From NCBI GenBank assembly GCA_009929375.1, contig SAAO01000028.1, positions 1 to 63,139 on the forward strand: a stretch of 63,139 bases of DNA, in the 5' to 3' direction. The notes below the pieces were generated by a model that saw nothing but the letters and a program-made list of their open reading frames with translations, was not told where the DNA came from and did no database searches. Source of the DNA: Bacteroidia bacterium. GTDB lineage: Bacteria; Bacteroidota; Bacteroidia; Bacteroidales; Paludibacteraceae. Positions 52,559-59,519 of the stretch are shown here, in pieces (within the stretch, counting starts at the first letter, position 1; every line of letters starts with the position of its first letter). The translations under genes and the position numbers were made by a program.

Positions 52559-53395
52559 ATGGAACTTTTCCATTTTACCTCTCACAAAGTATCGTCGATA
52601 GTGACCAGGAACTACAGTAGTTCCTTTTATCTGTCAACTACATTGCTTGAGCCGGAAATACGCACAGCCATACATGGGATTTATGGATTTGTACGTTACG
52701 CCGACGAAATTGTGGACACTTTTCACGATTTCGACAAAGTAGTACTTATCAATGAATTCGAGAAAGAGATGCAACTCGCTATTGAACGTGGAATAAGTCT
52801 CAATCCGGTGCTCGATGCTTTTCAGATTGCGGTAAACAGGTATAAAATACCTTACGCTTATATCGATGCATTTATGAAAAGCATGAAAATGGATATTTCG
52901 AAAAAAGAATATCTGAATGCTGCTGAAACTGAAGAATACATTTACGGATCGGCCAATGTGGTGGGCTTAATGTGTCTGAAAGTTTTCTGTCACCACGATC
53001 AGAAATTATTCGAAGAACTGGTGCATCCGGCAGAAATGCTTGGTTCTGCATTTCAGAAGGTAAACTTTCTGCGCGATCTGAAAGCCGACGTGGAAGGTTT
53101 GGAGCGAAGTTATTTTGCAGGATTCGACAAAAACAATTTTGATGAAAAAGCCAAAATTGCTTTGATAAAGGATATTGAAAAAGAATTTGATATTGCTCTC
53201 ACTGGCCTGCGCCGTTTGCCCGGACGTTCGCGGTTTGCAGTACTCACAGCATATACATATTACAGAACATTACTAAATAAAATAAAACGCACCGAGGCAG
53301 GCCTTATTCTGCAAAAACGAATCAGAATATCAAACACGCGAAAACTCACGCTGATGGCTAAAGCTGCTATTGAATATAAGTTGAATTTGATATGA
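52559..53395 (+). CDS. crtB: Phytoene/squalene synthase family protein (CrtB-like)
   Basis: Condenses two prenyl diphosphates head-to-head, most likely geranylgeranyl diphosphate to phytoene. The 278 residues contain the first Asp-rich motif at D49-D53 (RYADEIVDTF), YIYGSANVVGLMCL, and the second motif in VNFLRDLKADVEGLERSYF. The NFLRDL-AD-R-YF form is typical of Bacteroidota phytoene synthases rather than squalene synthases. It heads the cluster crtB-idi-cruF-acyltransferase-glycosyltransferase. No desaturase (crtI) is found in the window. Confidence 0.88.
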   Translation: MELFHFTSHKVSSIVTRNYSSSFYLSTTLLEPEIRTAIHGIYGFVRYADEIVDTFHDFDKVVLINEFEKEMQLAIERGISLNPVLDAFQIAVNRYKIPYAYIDAFMKSMKMDISKKEYLNAAETEEYIYGSANVVGLMCLKVFCHHDQKLFEELVHPAEMLGSAFQKVNFLRDLKADVEGLERSYFAGFDKNNFDEKAKIALIKDIEKEFDIALTGLRRLPGRSRFAVLTAYTYYRTLLNKIKRTEAGLILQKRIRISNTRKLTLMAKAAIEYKLNLI

Positions 53396-53636
53396 TGATG
53401 TGGTGATGTGGTGATGTGGTGATGTGGTGATTTTTTAATTTGAAAATTTGAAATTTGAAGATTTGAAGATTTGACAAAGTAACTCTTAGTAAATCAATTC
53501 AAAGTAAATATTATATACAATTGCACACTGTTACAACTCCCCTTTAGGGGGTTGGGGGCAGTGAGAATGTGGTGATGTGGTGATGTGGTGATGTGATAAT
53601 GTGATGATTTGATGATTAATTCATGATTTAAAAAAT
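53396..53636. repeat. Mosaic of intergenic repeats between crtB and idi
   Basis: Four repeat types follow one another. GATGTGGT words are at 53391-53434 and again at 53568-53622. TTTGAAAATTTGAAATTTGA words are at 53438-53475. A shortened, degenerate copy of the MITE-like element (GTAACTCTTAG start, AACTCCCCTTTAGGGGGTTG near the end) is at 53479-53565. The degenerate copy is inserted inside the GATGTGGT block, which resumes directly after it. Confidence 0.75.
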
Positions 53637-54146
53637 ATGATAGATAACGACGTAATACTGGTCGATGAATTTGACCAGCCTATTGGAACAATGGAAAAAA
53701 TGGAGGCGCATGTAAAAGCTGCGCTTCATCGTGCTATATCTGTATTTATCTTCAATAGCAAAGGCGAATGGCTACTTCAGCGACGGGCAATTGAAAAGTA
53801 TCACTCACGCGGACTCTGGACGAACACAAGTTGTACGCACCCGGCTCCCGGCGAAACTTCGCTCGAAGCTGCACACCGTCGGCTTCATGAAGAAATGGGT
53901 CTGAAAGCTGAACTTCGTGAAGTTTTCAGCTTTAAATATATTCAGGAACTTGAAAACAATCTTACCGAGCACGAATACGACCATGTATTTGTAGGGTATT
54001 CGGACGAATTACCGGTTCCAAACCCCGACGAAGTAATGGATTATAAATACATTTCGTATCAGGATTTGTTGCAGGAGGTGGCCGAAAGCCCCGAAAAATT
54101 CACCGCATGGTTTAAAATGATTTACGAAAGAGTTGGAAATCTGTAA
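53637..54146 (+). CDS. idi: Isopentenyl-diphosphate delta-isomerase, type I
   Basis: Interconverts isopentenyl and dimethylallyl diphosphate, supplying the carotenoid pathway. The 169 residues show the Nudix fold with the catalytic Cys in WTNTSCTHPAPGE, the Nudix helix LEAAHRRLHEEMG and the second catalytic Glu in TEHEYDHVFVG. Type I enzymes need divalent metal and no flavin. It lies in the carotenoid cluster 26 bases before the cruF-like gene. The 241 bases upstream are filled by repeats. Confidence 0.95.
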   Translation: MIDNDVILVDEFDQPIGTMEKMEAHVKAALHRAISVFIFNSKGEWLLQRRAIEKYHSRGLWTNTSCTHPAPGETSLEAAHRRLHEEMGLKAELREVFSFKYIQELENNLTEHEYDHVFVGYSDELPVPNPDEVMDYKYISYQDLLQEVAESPEKFTAWFKMIYERVGNL

Positions 54147-54171
54147 GTGCTTTGAAATAAATTCATACTGA

Positions 54172-54837
54172 ATGTCAGAAAAATACAAAAATATCATACA
54201 ATTACTGCGGGAACATCCATTGTACATTAAGGTAGCTCTTATTATTTTCTACGTGGTAGGAATCGTAGCCATTTATATTCCCTTCACATCAGATTTTTTC
54301 ATTTCACTGACTCCGCTGGCTTTACTGTTGAGTTTTGGCCAGCTTATGCTTTTCCACCGCGATTTCAGCATAAAAACGATGCTGATTTTTGCCCTGATAT
54401 TTGCAGCGGGATTTCTGGTGGAAATGGCAGGTACCAATACAGGAATTATTTTCGGAGAATATAGCTACGGCCCTACCCTTGGTCCGAAAATTGGCCAGAC
54501 ACCGGTTTTAATGGGTCTGAACTGGATAATGATGATATATCTGACCGCAGCTCCTGTACGCAAACTCAAAACACATCCTCTGGTTAAAGTGCTTTTGTCT
54601 TCGTCGCTAATGGTGACCTACGATTTGGTGCTCGAGCAGGTGGCTCCGGCCATAAAAATGTGGTCGTGGTCGGGAGAAACCATTCCCCTGCAAAATTACG
54701 CCGCATGGTTTATACTCTCAGTCATTTTCCACACACTGTTTGTGTCAGCAAAGGTAAAAGTCAAAAATGAGCTGGCACTTGTACTGTTGCTTACGCAGTT
54801 CTTTTTCTTTGTATTTTTACTGCCATTTTCACGATAA
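54172..54837 (+). CDS. Carotenoid biosynthesis membrane protein (CruF-like, DUF422)
   Basis: A 221-residue integral membrane protein with about seven hydrophobic segments. The family core is FLVEMAGTNTGIIFGEYSYG, TPVLMGLNWIMMIY, and MVTYDLVLEQVAP with conserved Glu, Asn and Asp. CruF is the 1',2'-hydratase that adds a tertiary hydroxyl to the end of gamma-carotene or lycopene, the site later glycosylated. The downstream acyltransferase and glycosyltransferase fit that pathway. The exact substrate is inferred. Confidence 0.85.
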   Translation: MSEKYKNIIQLLREHPLYIKVALIIFYVVGIVAIYIPFTSDFFISLTPLALLLSFGQLMLFHRDFSIKTMLIFALIFAAGFLVEMAGTNTGIIFGEYSYGPTLGPKIGQTPVLMGLNWIMMIYLTAAPVRKLKTHPLVKVLLSSSLMVTYDLVLEQVAPAIKMWSWSGETIPLQNYAAWFILSVIFHTLFVSAKVKVKNELALVLLLTQFFFFVFLLPFSR

Positions 54838-54857
54838 ACGACTGACACATCCATTCC

Positions 54858-55472
54858 ATGATAAAAGCTAAGCAACATCCGCTTGTAAACCTGTTTTTCA
54901 AAGTTTACGTACATCTGCAAATGAAACGTCATTTCAATTCAGTGAAAGCAGATGTCAATGTTCAGGTCAAAGACAGTCCGGTTTTACTTATAGCCAACCA
55001 CATCAGTTGGTGGGATGGATTCTGGGTTTTATATCTTTGTCAGCACTTTCTGCACAAAAAGTTTCACTTTATGATGCTCGAAAAGGAACTACGCAAACGT
55101 ATTCTTTTCAGTTATTCAGGAGGTTTTTCAATTGCTCCGGGCTCCCGCGAAACCATTGAAAGTCTCGAATATGCAGCCGGTCTGCTTTCAAACAAAGACA
55201 ATCTGGTGCTTATGTTTCCGCAGGGCAAACTGCATTCGATTTACCACGATCAGTTTATTTTTCAGAAAGGAGTTGAAAAAATAATCAGACAGGCTCCCGG
55301 AGCAAAAATTGTATTTATGGCCAGCCTGATCGACTATTTCGAACATCCGAAACCTGATTTATATTTTTATCTGCAAAATTACGATGGCCCGGCCAACAGC
55401 ACAGCCATCGAAAGTGCATATCGCGAATTTTTCAGAAAACACACCCAACATCACAAAGAAATGGTATTATGA
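54858..55472 (+). CDS. PlsC-like acyltransferase in the carotenoid cluster
   Basis: A 204-residue protein with the lysophosphatidic acyltransferase core: LIANHISWWDGFWVLYL (the His and Asp are spaced H-x4-D), FSIAPGSRETIESLEY and LVLMFPQGKLHSIYHDQ. It lies 20 bases downstream of the cruF-like gene and overlaps the glycosyltransferase gene by 4 bases. In green sulfur bacteria CruD acylates glycosyl carotenoids; by position this enzyme could do the same. A role in phospholipid synthesis is the alternative. Confidence 0.83.
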   Translation: MIKAKQHPLVNLFFKVYVHLQMKRHFNSVKADVNVQVKDSPVLLIANHISWWDGFWVLYLCQHFLHKKFHFMMLEKELRKRILFSYSGGFSIAPGSRETIESLEYAAGLLSNKDNLVLMFPQGKLHSIYHDQFIFQKGVEKIIRQAPGAKIVFMASLIDYFEHPKPDLYFYLQNYDGPANSTAIESAYREFFRKHTQHHKEMVL

Positions 55473-56560
55473 TATATATCGCCCTTTTTGTTTTAGCGTT
55501 TACTGCCATTCAGTTATTAGTGGCGCTCAGTAACCTGATTTTTCGTCCGAAGCTGAACACGCCATACAGCAGAACTGATGAACTCGTATCGGTTATGATT
55601 CCTGCGCGGAATGAGGAAACCAATATTCTGAAAATACTCACCGACCTGCAACATCAGTCACATTCGGCACTCGAAATTCTGGTTTACGACGATCAATCCA
55701 CCGATCGTACAGCCAGCCTTGTAAGCGAAATGGCGAATTATGACAAACGCATAAAACTTATTTCGTCGCAGGGACTTCCCGAAGGATGGCTGGGAAAAAA
55801 TCATGCTTGCTATCAAATGTCGCAACAGGCTACGGGAAAATACTTTCTGTTTGTGGATGCCGATGTCAGACTGGGTGGAAATGCCATTAGCACCACACTG
55901 CAACAACTCAACAAATCGAAATCGGTTTTATTATCATCCTTTCCGCGTCAGATCATGCAAACACCGGGCGAACGCGTGGTGGTTCCGATAATGAATTACA
56001 TACTGATGACTTTGCTTCCACTCACACTTGTACGTCATTCACGGTTTCCATCGCTGGCTGCTGCCAACGGACAATTCATGTTGTTCGACGCAGACACCTA
56101 TCGCAATCAGCAGCCACATTTACAAATGAAAGCCGAAAAAGTGGAAGATATCCGTATTGCCCGCTGGTTCAAGAAAAAACGCCTTCGGGTTTCCTGCATT
56201 CCCGGCACCAAAGAAATTAACTGTCGCATGTACTCAAATTACAACGAAGCCATGAATGGATTTTCAAAAAACATTGTGATGTTCTTCGGCAATTCGTACG
56301 TACTTGCATTAATGTTCTGGCTTGTTACTACTTTTGGATTTATATTTTTAATCGCAACAATGCCTCTTTTATATTTCATAATTTATGTTCTTGCTTTAAT
56401 TTTTATCAGAATAGCCGTTTCGCTTGCGAGCAGACAATCTGTTTTCAACAATATAGCCGGTATCATTCCGCAACATTACAACATGGGCCGACTACTTTTT
56501 TTGTCGCTGAAGTATAAAAATCAGGGTGCGTATGAATGGAAAGGACGCAAAATTAAGTAA
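55469..56560 (+). CDS. Family 2 glycosyltransferase in the carotenoid cluster (CruG-like)
   Basis: A 363-residue membrane glycosyltransferase. One N-terminal span is followed by a GT-A domain with VMIPARNEETNILKIL, DDQSTDRTASLV, FVDADVRLGG and a later RIARWFKKKRL, then three C-terminal hydrophobic segments. It closes the cluster and overlaps the acyltransferase by 4 bases. CruG in cyanobacteria and Deinococcus glycosylates the hydroxyl made by CruF, so sugar transfer to a hydroxylated carotenoid is likely. No terminator was seen downstream. Confidence 0.85.
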   Translation: MIYIALFVLAFTAIQLLVALSNLIFRPKLNTPYSRTDELVSVMIPARNEETNILKILTDLQHQSHSALEILVYDDQSTDRTASLVSEMANYDKRIKLISSQGLPEGWLGKNHACYQMSQQATGKYFLFVDADVRLGGNAISTTLQQLNKSKSVLLSSFPRQIMQTPGERVVVPIMNYILMTLLPLTLVRHSRFPSLAAANGQFMLFDADTYRNQQPHLQMKAEKVEDIRIARWFKKKRLRVSCIPGTKEINCRMYSNYNEAMNGFSKNIVMFFGNSYVLALMFWLVTTFGFIFLIATMPLLYFIIYVLALIFIRIAVSLASRQSVFNNIAGIIPQHYNMGRLLFLSLKYKNQGAYEWKGRKIK

Positions 56561-56726
56561 TCAAAAGGGCTTCGAAGACCGACAAACAGGCATTTCATAT
56601 ATTTTTTTCAAAGCAAATAAAAAATTTTCATCTCACTGTATTTTTATACAGGTCTGAAATTCATAGATTTGTCCGGAAAGCACAAAAAATATCGGTAATT
56701 ATACAAAAATATTTTTCGAACAGCTA

Positions 56727-56757
56727 TTGCAGAAATCAAATTTACGCCTTATCTTTG
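56727..56757 (+). promoter_or_regulatory. Full Bacteroidota-type promoter for tRNA-Asp
   Basis: TTG at 56727-56729, a 20-base spacer and TATCTTTG at 56750-56757. It closely resembles the tRNA-Tyr promoter, including CACCGC after the -7 element. Confidence 0.85.
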
Positions 56758-56799
56758 CACCGCAATTGAGAACAACGGTTCACAATAAAAAACAAACCT

Positions 56800-56876
56800 G
56801 GTGTGGTAGTTCAGCTGGTTAGAATACCTGCCTGTCACGCAGGGGGTCGCGGGTTCGAGTCCCGTCCATACCGCCA
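56800..56876 (+). tRNA. tRNA-Asp (anticodon GTC)
   Basis: Acceptor GGTGTGG (56800-56806) pairs with CCATACC (56866-56872), one G-T, then discriminator G and an encoded CCA (56874-56876). The anticodon stem CCTGC/GCAGG holds loop CTGTCAC with GTC at 56834-56836. The T-arm is GCGGG-TTCGAGT-CCCGT. The gene-poor stretch that follows raised the question of an integration site, but no 3'-end duplicate or integrase is seen. Confidence 0.96.
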
Positions 56877-57181
56877 GAGTTTAAAGAGCAATTCAGAAAT
56901 GAGTTGCTCTTTTTTTTATAAGTTCGTTGATATATTTAATAATATATCTCTAACACAATAGAACACATAGAAATGATTGAGGAAAAAGACTTAGTTCACA
57001 TAGCAAAAGTATCTGAAGATACTTTTATTGCTCTGAAATTATCCCGAATATCGGGATAATCATATGGGTTCTTAGTCTTTTCTTTTGTTTTCAAAACTAC
57101 TGTGGACTATGTGGTGAAAACATATCAATAATACTTATCGATTACTTATCAGCACACACTCCAAAAGACATTTTGTAGCAC
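56877..57181. other. Gene-poor stretch with two tight palindromes after tRNA-Asp
   Basis: Two perfect palindromes occur: AAAAGTATCT-GA-AGATACTTTT (57005-57026) and ATTATCCCGA-ATA-TCGGGATAAT (57038-57060). A short frame at 56973-57059 would encode 28 residues starting MIEEKDLVHIAKVS and covers both palindromes. It may be a gene remnant; there is no homology I can name. The T-run at 56909-56917 may end the tRNA transcript. Confidence 0.45.
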
Positions 57182-57789
57182 GGTAAAACATCCGATTGCG
57201 GTTATCAAACATCCGCTCGTTTGTATTTAAGAGACGCGCTTTCTTATTTTAGAGGCAGTTATTTACGTGGCAGATTCGTTAGCTTATAATTTTAGCCCGG
57301 AAACAGCCTTTTCGGGAAACAATTTATCAAAATTCACAAATAAATTTATCGGTTTTGTAAACAAACCTGCATTTTACAGAAACCGACGGTTATAAAATTA
57401 AGGATGGCCATTATTTTATACAGGCTGACGACTATTTTTTAAGCTTAATCGAAGCTCTGACACAAACGGGCGTCAATCCGGAGCGATCAGTTTCCACTAT
57501 AACACAAACATGCGGTTGTTTTTACAAATCAATTTCTATAACGACCCAAACGAATTCTATTCATACCCAAACAAGTTCTGTCTTGACAAGAAATAACGGT
57601 TCTCAGAGCTTTTCCCGCGGTAGTTTTACATCTGCGACATCTGTCGAAACCCAAACGAATGCCACTCCAACCCAAACGAATTCTGTTTTGATACGAACGT
57701 TTTCTGCAAAAACACAAACAAACTATTCATCGACACAAGTACCGGATACGATTTTATACAAACACAACAGAAAAGTGTGTCGATTTTGA
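57182..57789 (+). pseudogene. Decayed ORF with 21-bp/heptapeptide tandem repeats
   Basis: From 57460 to 57753 there are 14 units of exactly 21 bases, many starting ACCCAAACGAATTCT or ACACAAAC. The plus frame is open from 57361 to the TGA at 57787 and reads as heptads such as TQTNSVL, TQTNATP, TQTSSVL and TQTNYSS. No ATG occurs in this frame; it begins after a TAA. A related block at 57182-57286 gives heptads such as YQTSARL in another frame and ends in TAA, and between the blocks protein-like stretches lie in different frames (GFVNKPAFYRN, then YKIKDGHYFIQADDYF). This pattern suggests a frameshifted repeat-protein gene. The protein is not recognised; a non-coding 21-bp array is the alternative. 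Confidence 0.5.
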
Positions 57790-57890
57790 CAAATTATTTA
57801 TTCATCAACCTTATTTCTTTATCATAAAATTATTGCTATATTTCGGCAACTTTTAAATACTAACACAAACATTACAAGAAAAGAAATCAC

Positions 57891-58133
57891 ATGAAACCAA
57901 AAATTGCAAAAAGAGGACCTTATGCGGTCGACCTGGAAGCAGGCAAACATTATCACTGGTGCGCATGCGGACGAAGCGCTTCACAACCATTCTGCGATGG
58001 ATCGCACAGGGGAACAGAGTTTATTCCGCTTGCATTCACAGCCGAAGAAAGCAAAAAAGCTTATCTCTGTGGCTGCAAACAATCGCAAAATCCCCCGTTC
58101 TGCGATGGCACACATGCAAAACTGCCTGAATAA
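57891..58133 (+). CDS. CDGSH iron-sulfur domain protein with two clusters
   Basis: An 80-residue protein with two CDGSH-type motifs, WCACGRSASQPFCDGSHRGT and YLCGCKQSQNPPFCDGTH; each holds a 2Fe-2S cluster through three Cys and one His. This is the tandem bacterial/MINER-like form. Such proteins handle electrons or clusters in redox balance; the partner is unknown. It has its own bidirectional terminator. A second frame over the same bases is a shadow. Confidence 0.93.
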   Translation: MKPKIAKRGPYAVDLEAGKHYHWCACGRSASQPFCDGSHRGTEFIPLAFTAEESKKAYLCGCKQSQNPPFCDGTHAKLPE

Positions 58134-58151
58134 CCGGATATTCTGACAGCA

Positions 58152-58193
58152 AAAAATCCGTTGATATCATAAATTGAATATCAACGGATTTTT
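58152..58193. terminator. Bidirectional terminator between the CDGSH and acyltransferase genes
   Basis: AAAAATCCGTTGATAT (58152-58167) pairs with ATATCAACGGATTTTT (58178-58193) around a 10-base loop, with T following on both strands. The two genes converge here. Confidence 0.92.
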
Positions 58194-58212
58194 TTATTTT
58201 AAAATAAGCAGA

Positions 58213-59031
58213 TTATTTCATACTGTAAACTGTTTGTTTCACCCATTCAGCCCATTCAGCATGCGATTTCGATTTATCGAAAGTCTGCCAGGGTATAGGT
58301 TTACCAAATTTCAACACAAAATGTTTTCCTTTCTGTTTAAACATTTCATCGGCCAGAAACATCATTTCGACATTAAATTTAATGCCCAGAAACTTACGAA
58401 GATTGGCCAGATTATAAAAAAACTGTGAGTTGCGTCCTTCGAAATACACAGGAACCACATCGCGTTTGTATTGTACTGCTTTAGTAATAAAATTCTTTTT
58501 CCACTCAAGGTCACAAATCTGACCTTTTTGCTTACGCGAACAAATGCCTGCCGGATAAGTTACCAAATGATTTTCCGACTCGTAAAGTTGCTGCATCATT
58601 TCGGCATGTCCTTTTCCCTGCCCACCAAACTTATTTACAGGTACAAACATATCCTTCATCGGTGTCAGAAACATGAGTAAATCGTTCGAGAAGAAACGCA
58701 CTTTGCCATCGTAATGCTTACCCACCACATAACCCGTGGCTATACCATCGAGTCCACCAAGTGGATGATTACTTGCAAAAATATATTTTCCATCCTTTGG
58801 AGGAAGGTTTTCTTCGCCTTCAATAACCAGGTTAATATCCATAAACTTAAAGGCAGCCTCAATAAAGGCAATATTTTTAAGATCGGGATTTTCACGAAAA
58901 AACTTATTAAACTCATCTTCGTGCACAATACGACGAAGATAATTGACTACAAACTTTGGAACTTTGGTTTTTGGAGCACGTGCTTTCAACACGCCGGCCA
59001 CATCAATTTTTATAATGTTATTTTCGCTCAT
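58213..59031 (-). CDS. PlsC-like 1-acylglycerol-3-phosphate acyltransferase family protein
   Basis: A 272-residue protein from the ATG at 59031. The acyltransferase core has FASNHPLGGLDGIATGYVVG (H-x4-D variant with GGLD), FVPVNKFGGQGKGHAEMMQQ and LVTYPAGICSRKQKGQICDL. The SNHPLGGLDG form is typical of a Bacteroidota group related to ornithine-lipid or hemolysin acyltransferases (OlsA/PlsC-like). A membrane-lipid role is likely; the acceptor is not known. A good promoter lies at 59063-59093. Confidence 0.85.
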   Translation of the reverse strand: MSENNIIKIDVAGVLKARAPKTKVPKFVVNYLRRIVHEDEFNKFFRENPDLKNIAFIEAAFKFMDINLVIEGEENLPPKDGKYIFASNHPLGGLDGIATGYVVGKHYDGKVRFFSNDLLMFLTPMKDMFVPVNKFGGQGKGHAEMMQQLYESENHLVTYPAGICSRKQKGQICDLEWKKNFITKAVQYKRDVVPVYFEGRNSQFFYNLANLRKFLGIKFNVEMMFLADEMFKQKGKHFVLKFGKPIPWQTFDKSKSHAEWAEWVKQTVYSMK

Positions 59032-59062
59032 TATGGCATTTTTTAGGTTTAAAGAACGGCTG

Positions 59063-59093
59063 CAAATGTACAAAAAATCCGTTTGTTACAAAA
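59063..59093 (-). promoter_or_regulatory. Full promoter of the acyltransferase gene
   Basis: On the minus strand: TTTTG at 59093-59089, an 18-base spacer, then TACATTTG at 59070-59063, 32 bases before the start codon. Confidence 0.7.
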
Positions 59094-59137
59094 TAGTAAT
59101 TAAACCCGTTCAGATTAATACACTAACCACATAAAAA

Positions 59138-59171
59138 AAGAACAATTTCCGCGTTTACAGAAATTGTTCTT
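59138..59171 (-). terminator. Intrinsic terminator of the BFD-like gene
   Basis: AAGAACAATTTC (59138-59149) pairs with GAAATTGTTCTT (59160-59171); on the minus strand the hairpin is followed by a run of T. Confidence 0.88.
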
Positions 59172-59198
59172 GTATTTTAAATCAGTATTTTTTAGCTA

Positions 59199-59378
59199 TC
59201 AGGCGTTTTCTTCATCAAGAATTTCCTGAATATCATCGTGACAGCTGCCACAAACGGCACCAGCCTCAATAGCATCGCCTACTTCTTCAATTGTTTTAAG
59301 TTTTTGTTCTCTTACTGCTGCCACTATCTCGCTTTTACACATATCGAGACAGGTACAAATTACGGGATCTTCTGCCAT
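59199..59378 (-). CDS. BFD-like [2Fe-2S] binding protein
   Basis: A short gene of 59 codons, starting ATG at 59378 and ending TGA at 59199-59201. The protein begins MAEDPVICTCLDMCKSEI and later has AGAVCGSCHDDIQEIL; the pattern C-x-C, then C-x2-C about 32 residues on, with acidic helices, is that of the BFD/Fer2_BFD fold seen in bacterioferritin-associated ferredoxin and in NirB/NifU-type proteins. It has a C-terminal acidic tail (LDEENA). A terminator follows 28 bases later. It may release iron from ferritin or shuttle electrons; no ferritin gene is in the window. Confidence 0.88.
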   Translation of the reverse strand: MAEDPVICTCLDMCKSEIVAAVREQKLKTIEEVGDAIEAGAVCGSCHDDIQEILDEENA

Positions 59379-59519
59379 ATCGTTGAATATTTATATTTGT
59401 TATTTGGTTTGTAATACGAAAAAGATAACAACAAAAGTTAGTAAAAGGTTTTATGACAGAAAACATCATATTGAAATTTCCGTACCAAAGCCACAGCCAG
59501 GTTCTTCTAATTCAGCACT

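Noticed and set aside
57529-57717. Minus-strand frame of 62 codons across the 21-bp repeats
   Set aside because: Any frame through a 21-base repeat looks periodic. It is shorter than the plus frame, Arg-rich and has no promoter or ribosome-binding context.
57460-57753. Possible CRISPR array in the 21-bp repeats
   Set aside because: Units are directly joined with no spacers, and the phase fits codons; it is a tandem repeat, not a CRISPR.
56800-57890. Integrated prophage or genomic island at tRNA-Asp
   Set aside because: No integrase, no phage genes and no repeat of the tRNA 3' end in the window. At most an old scar.
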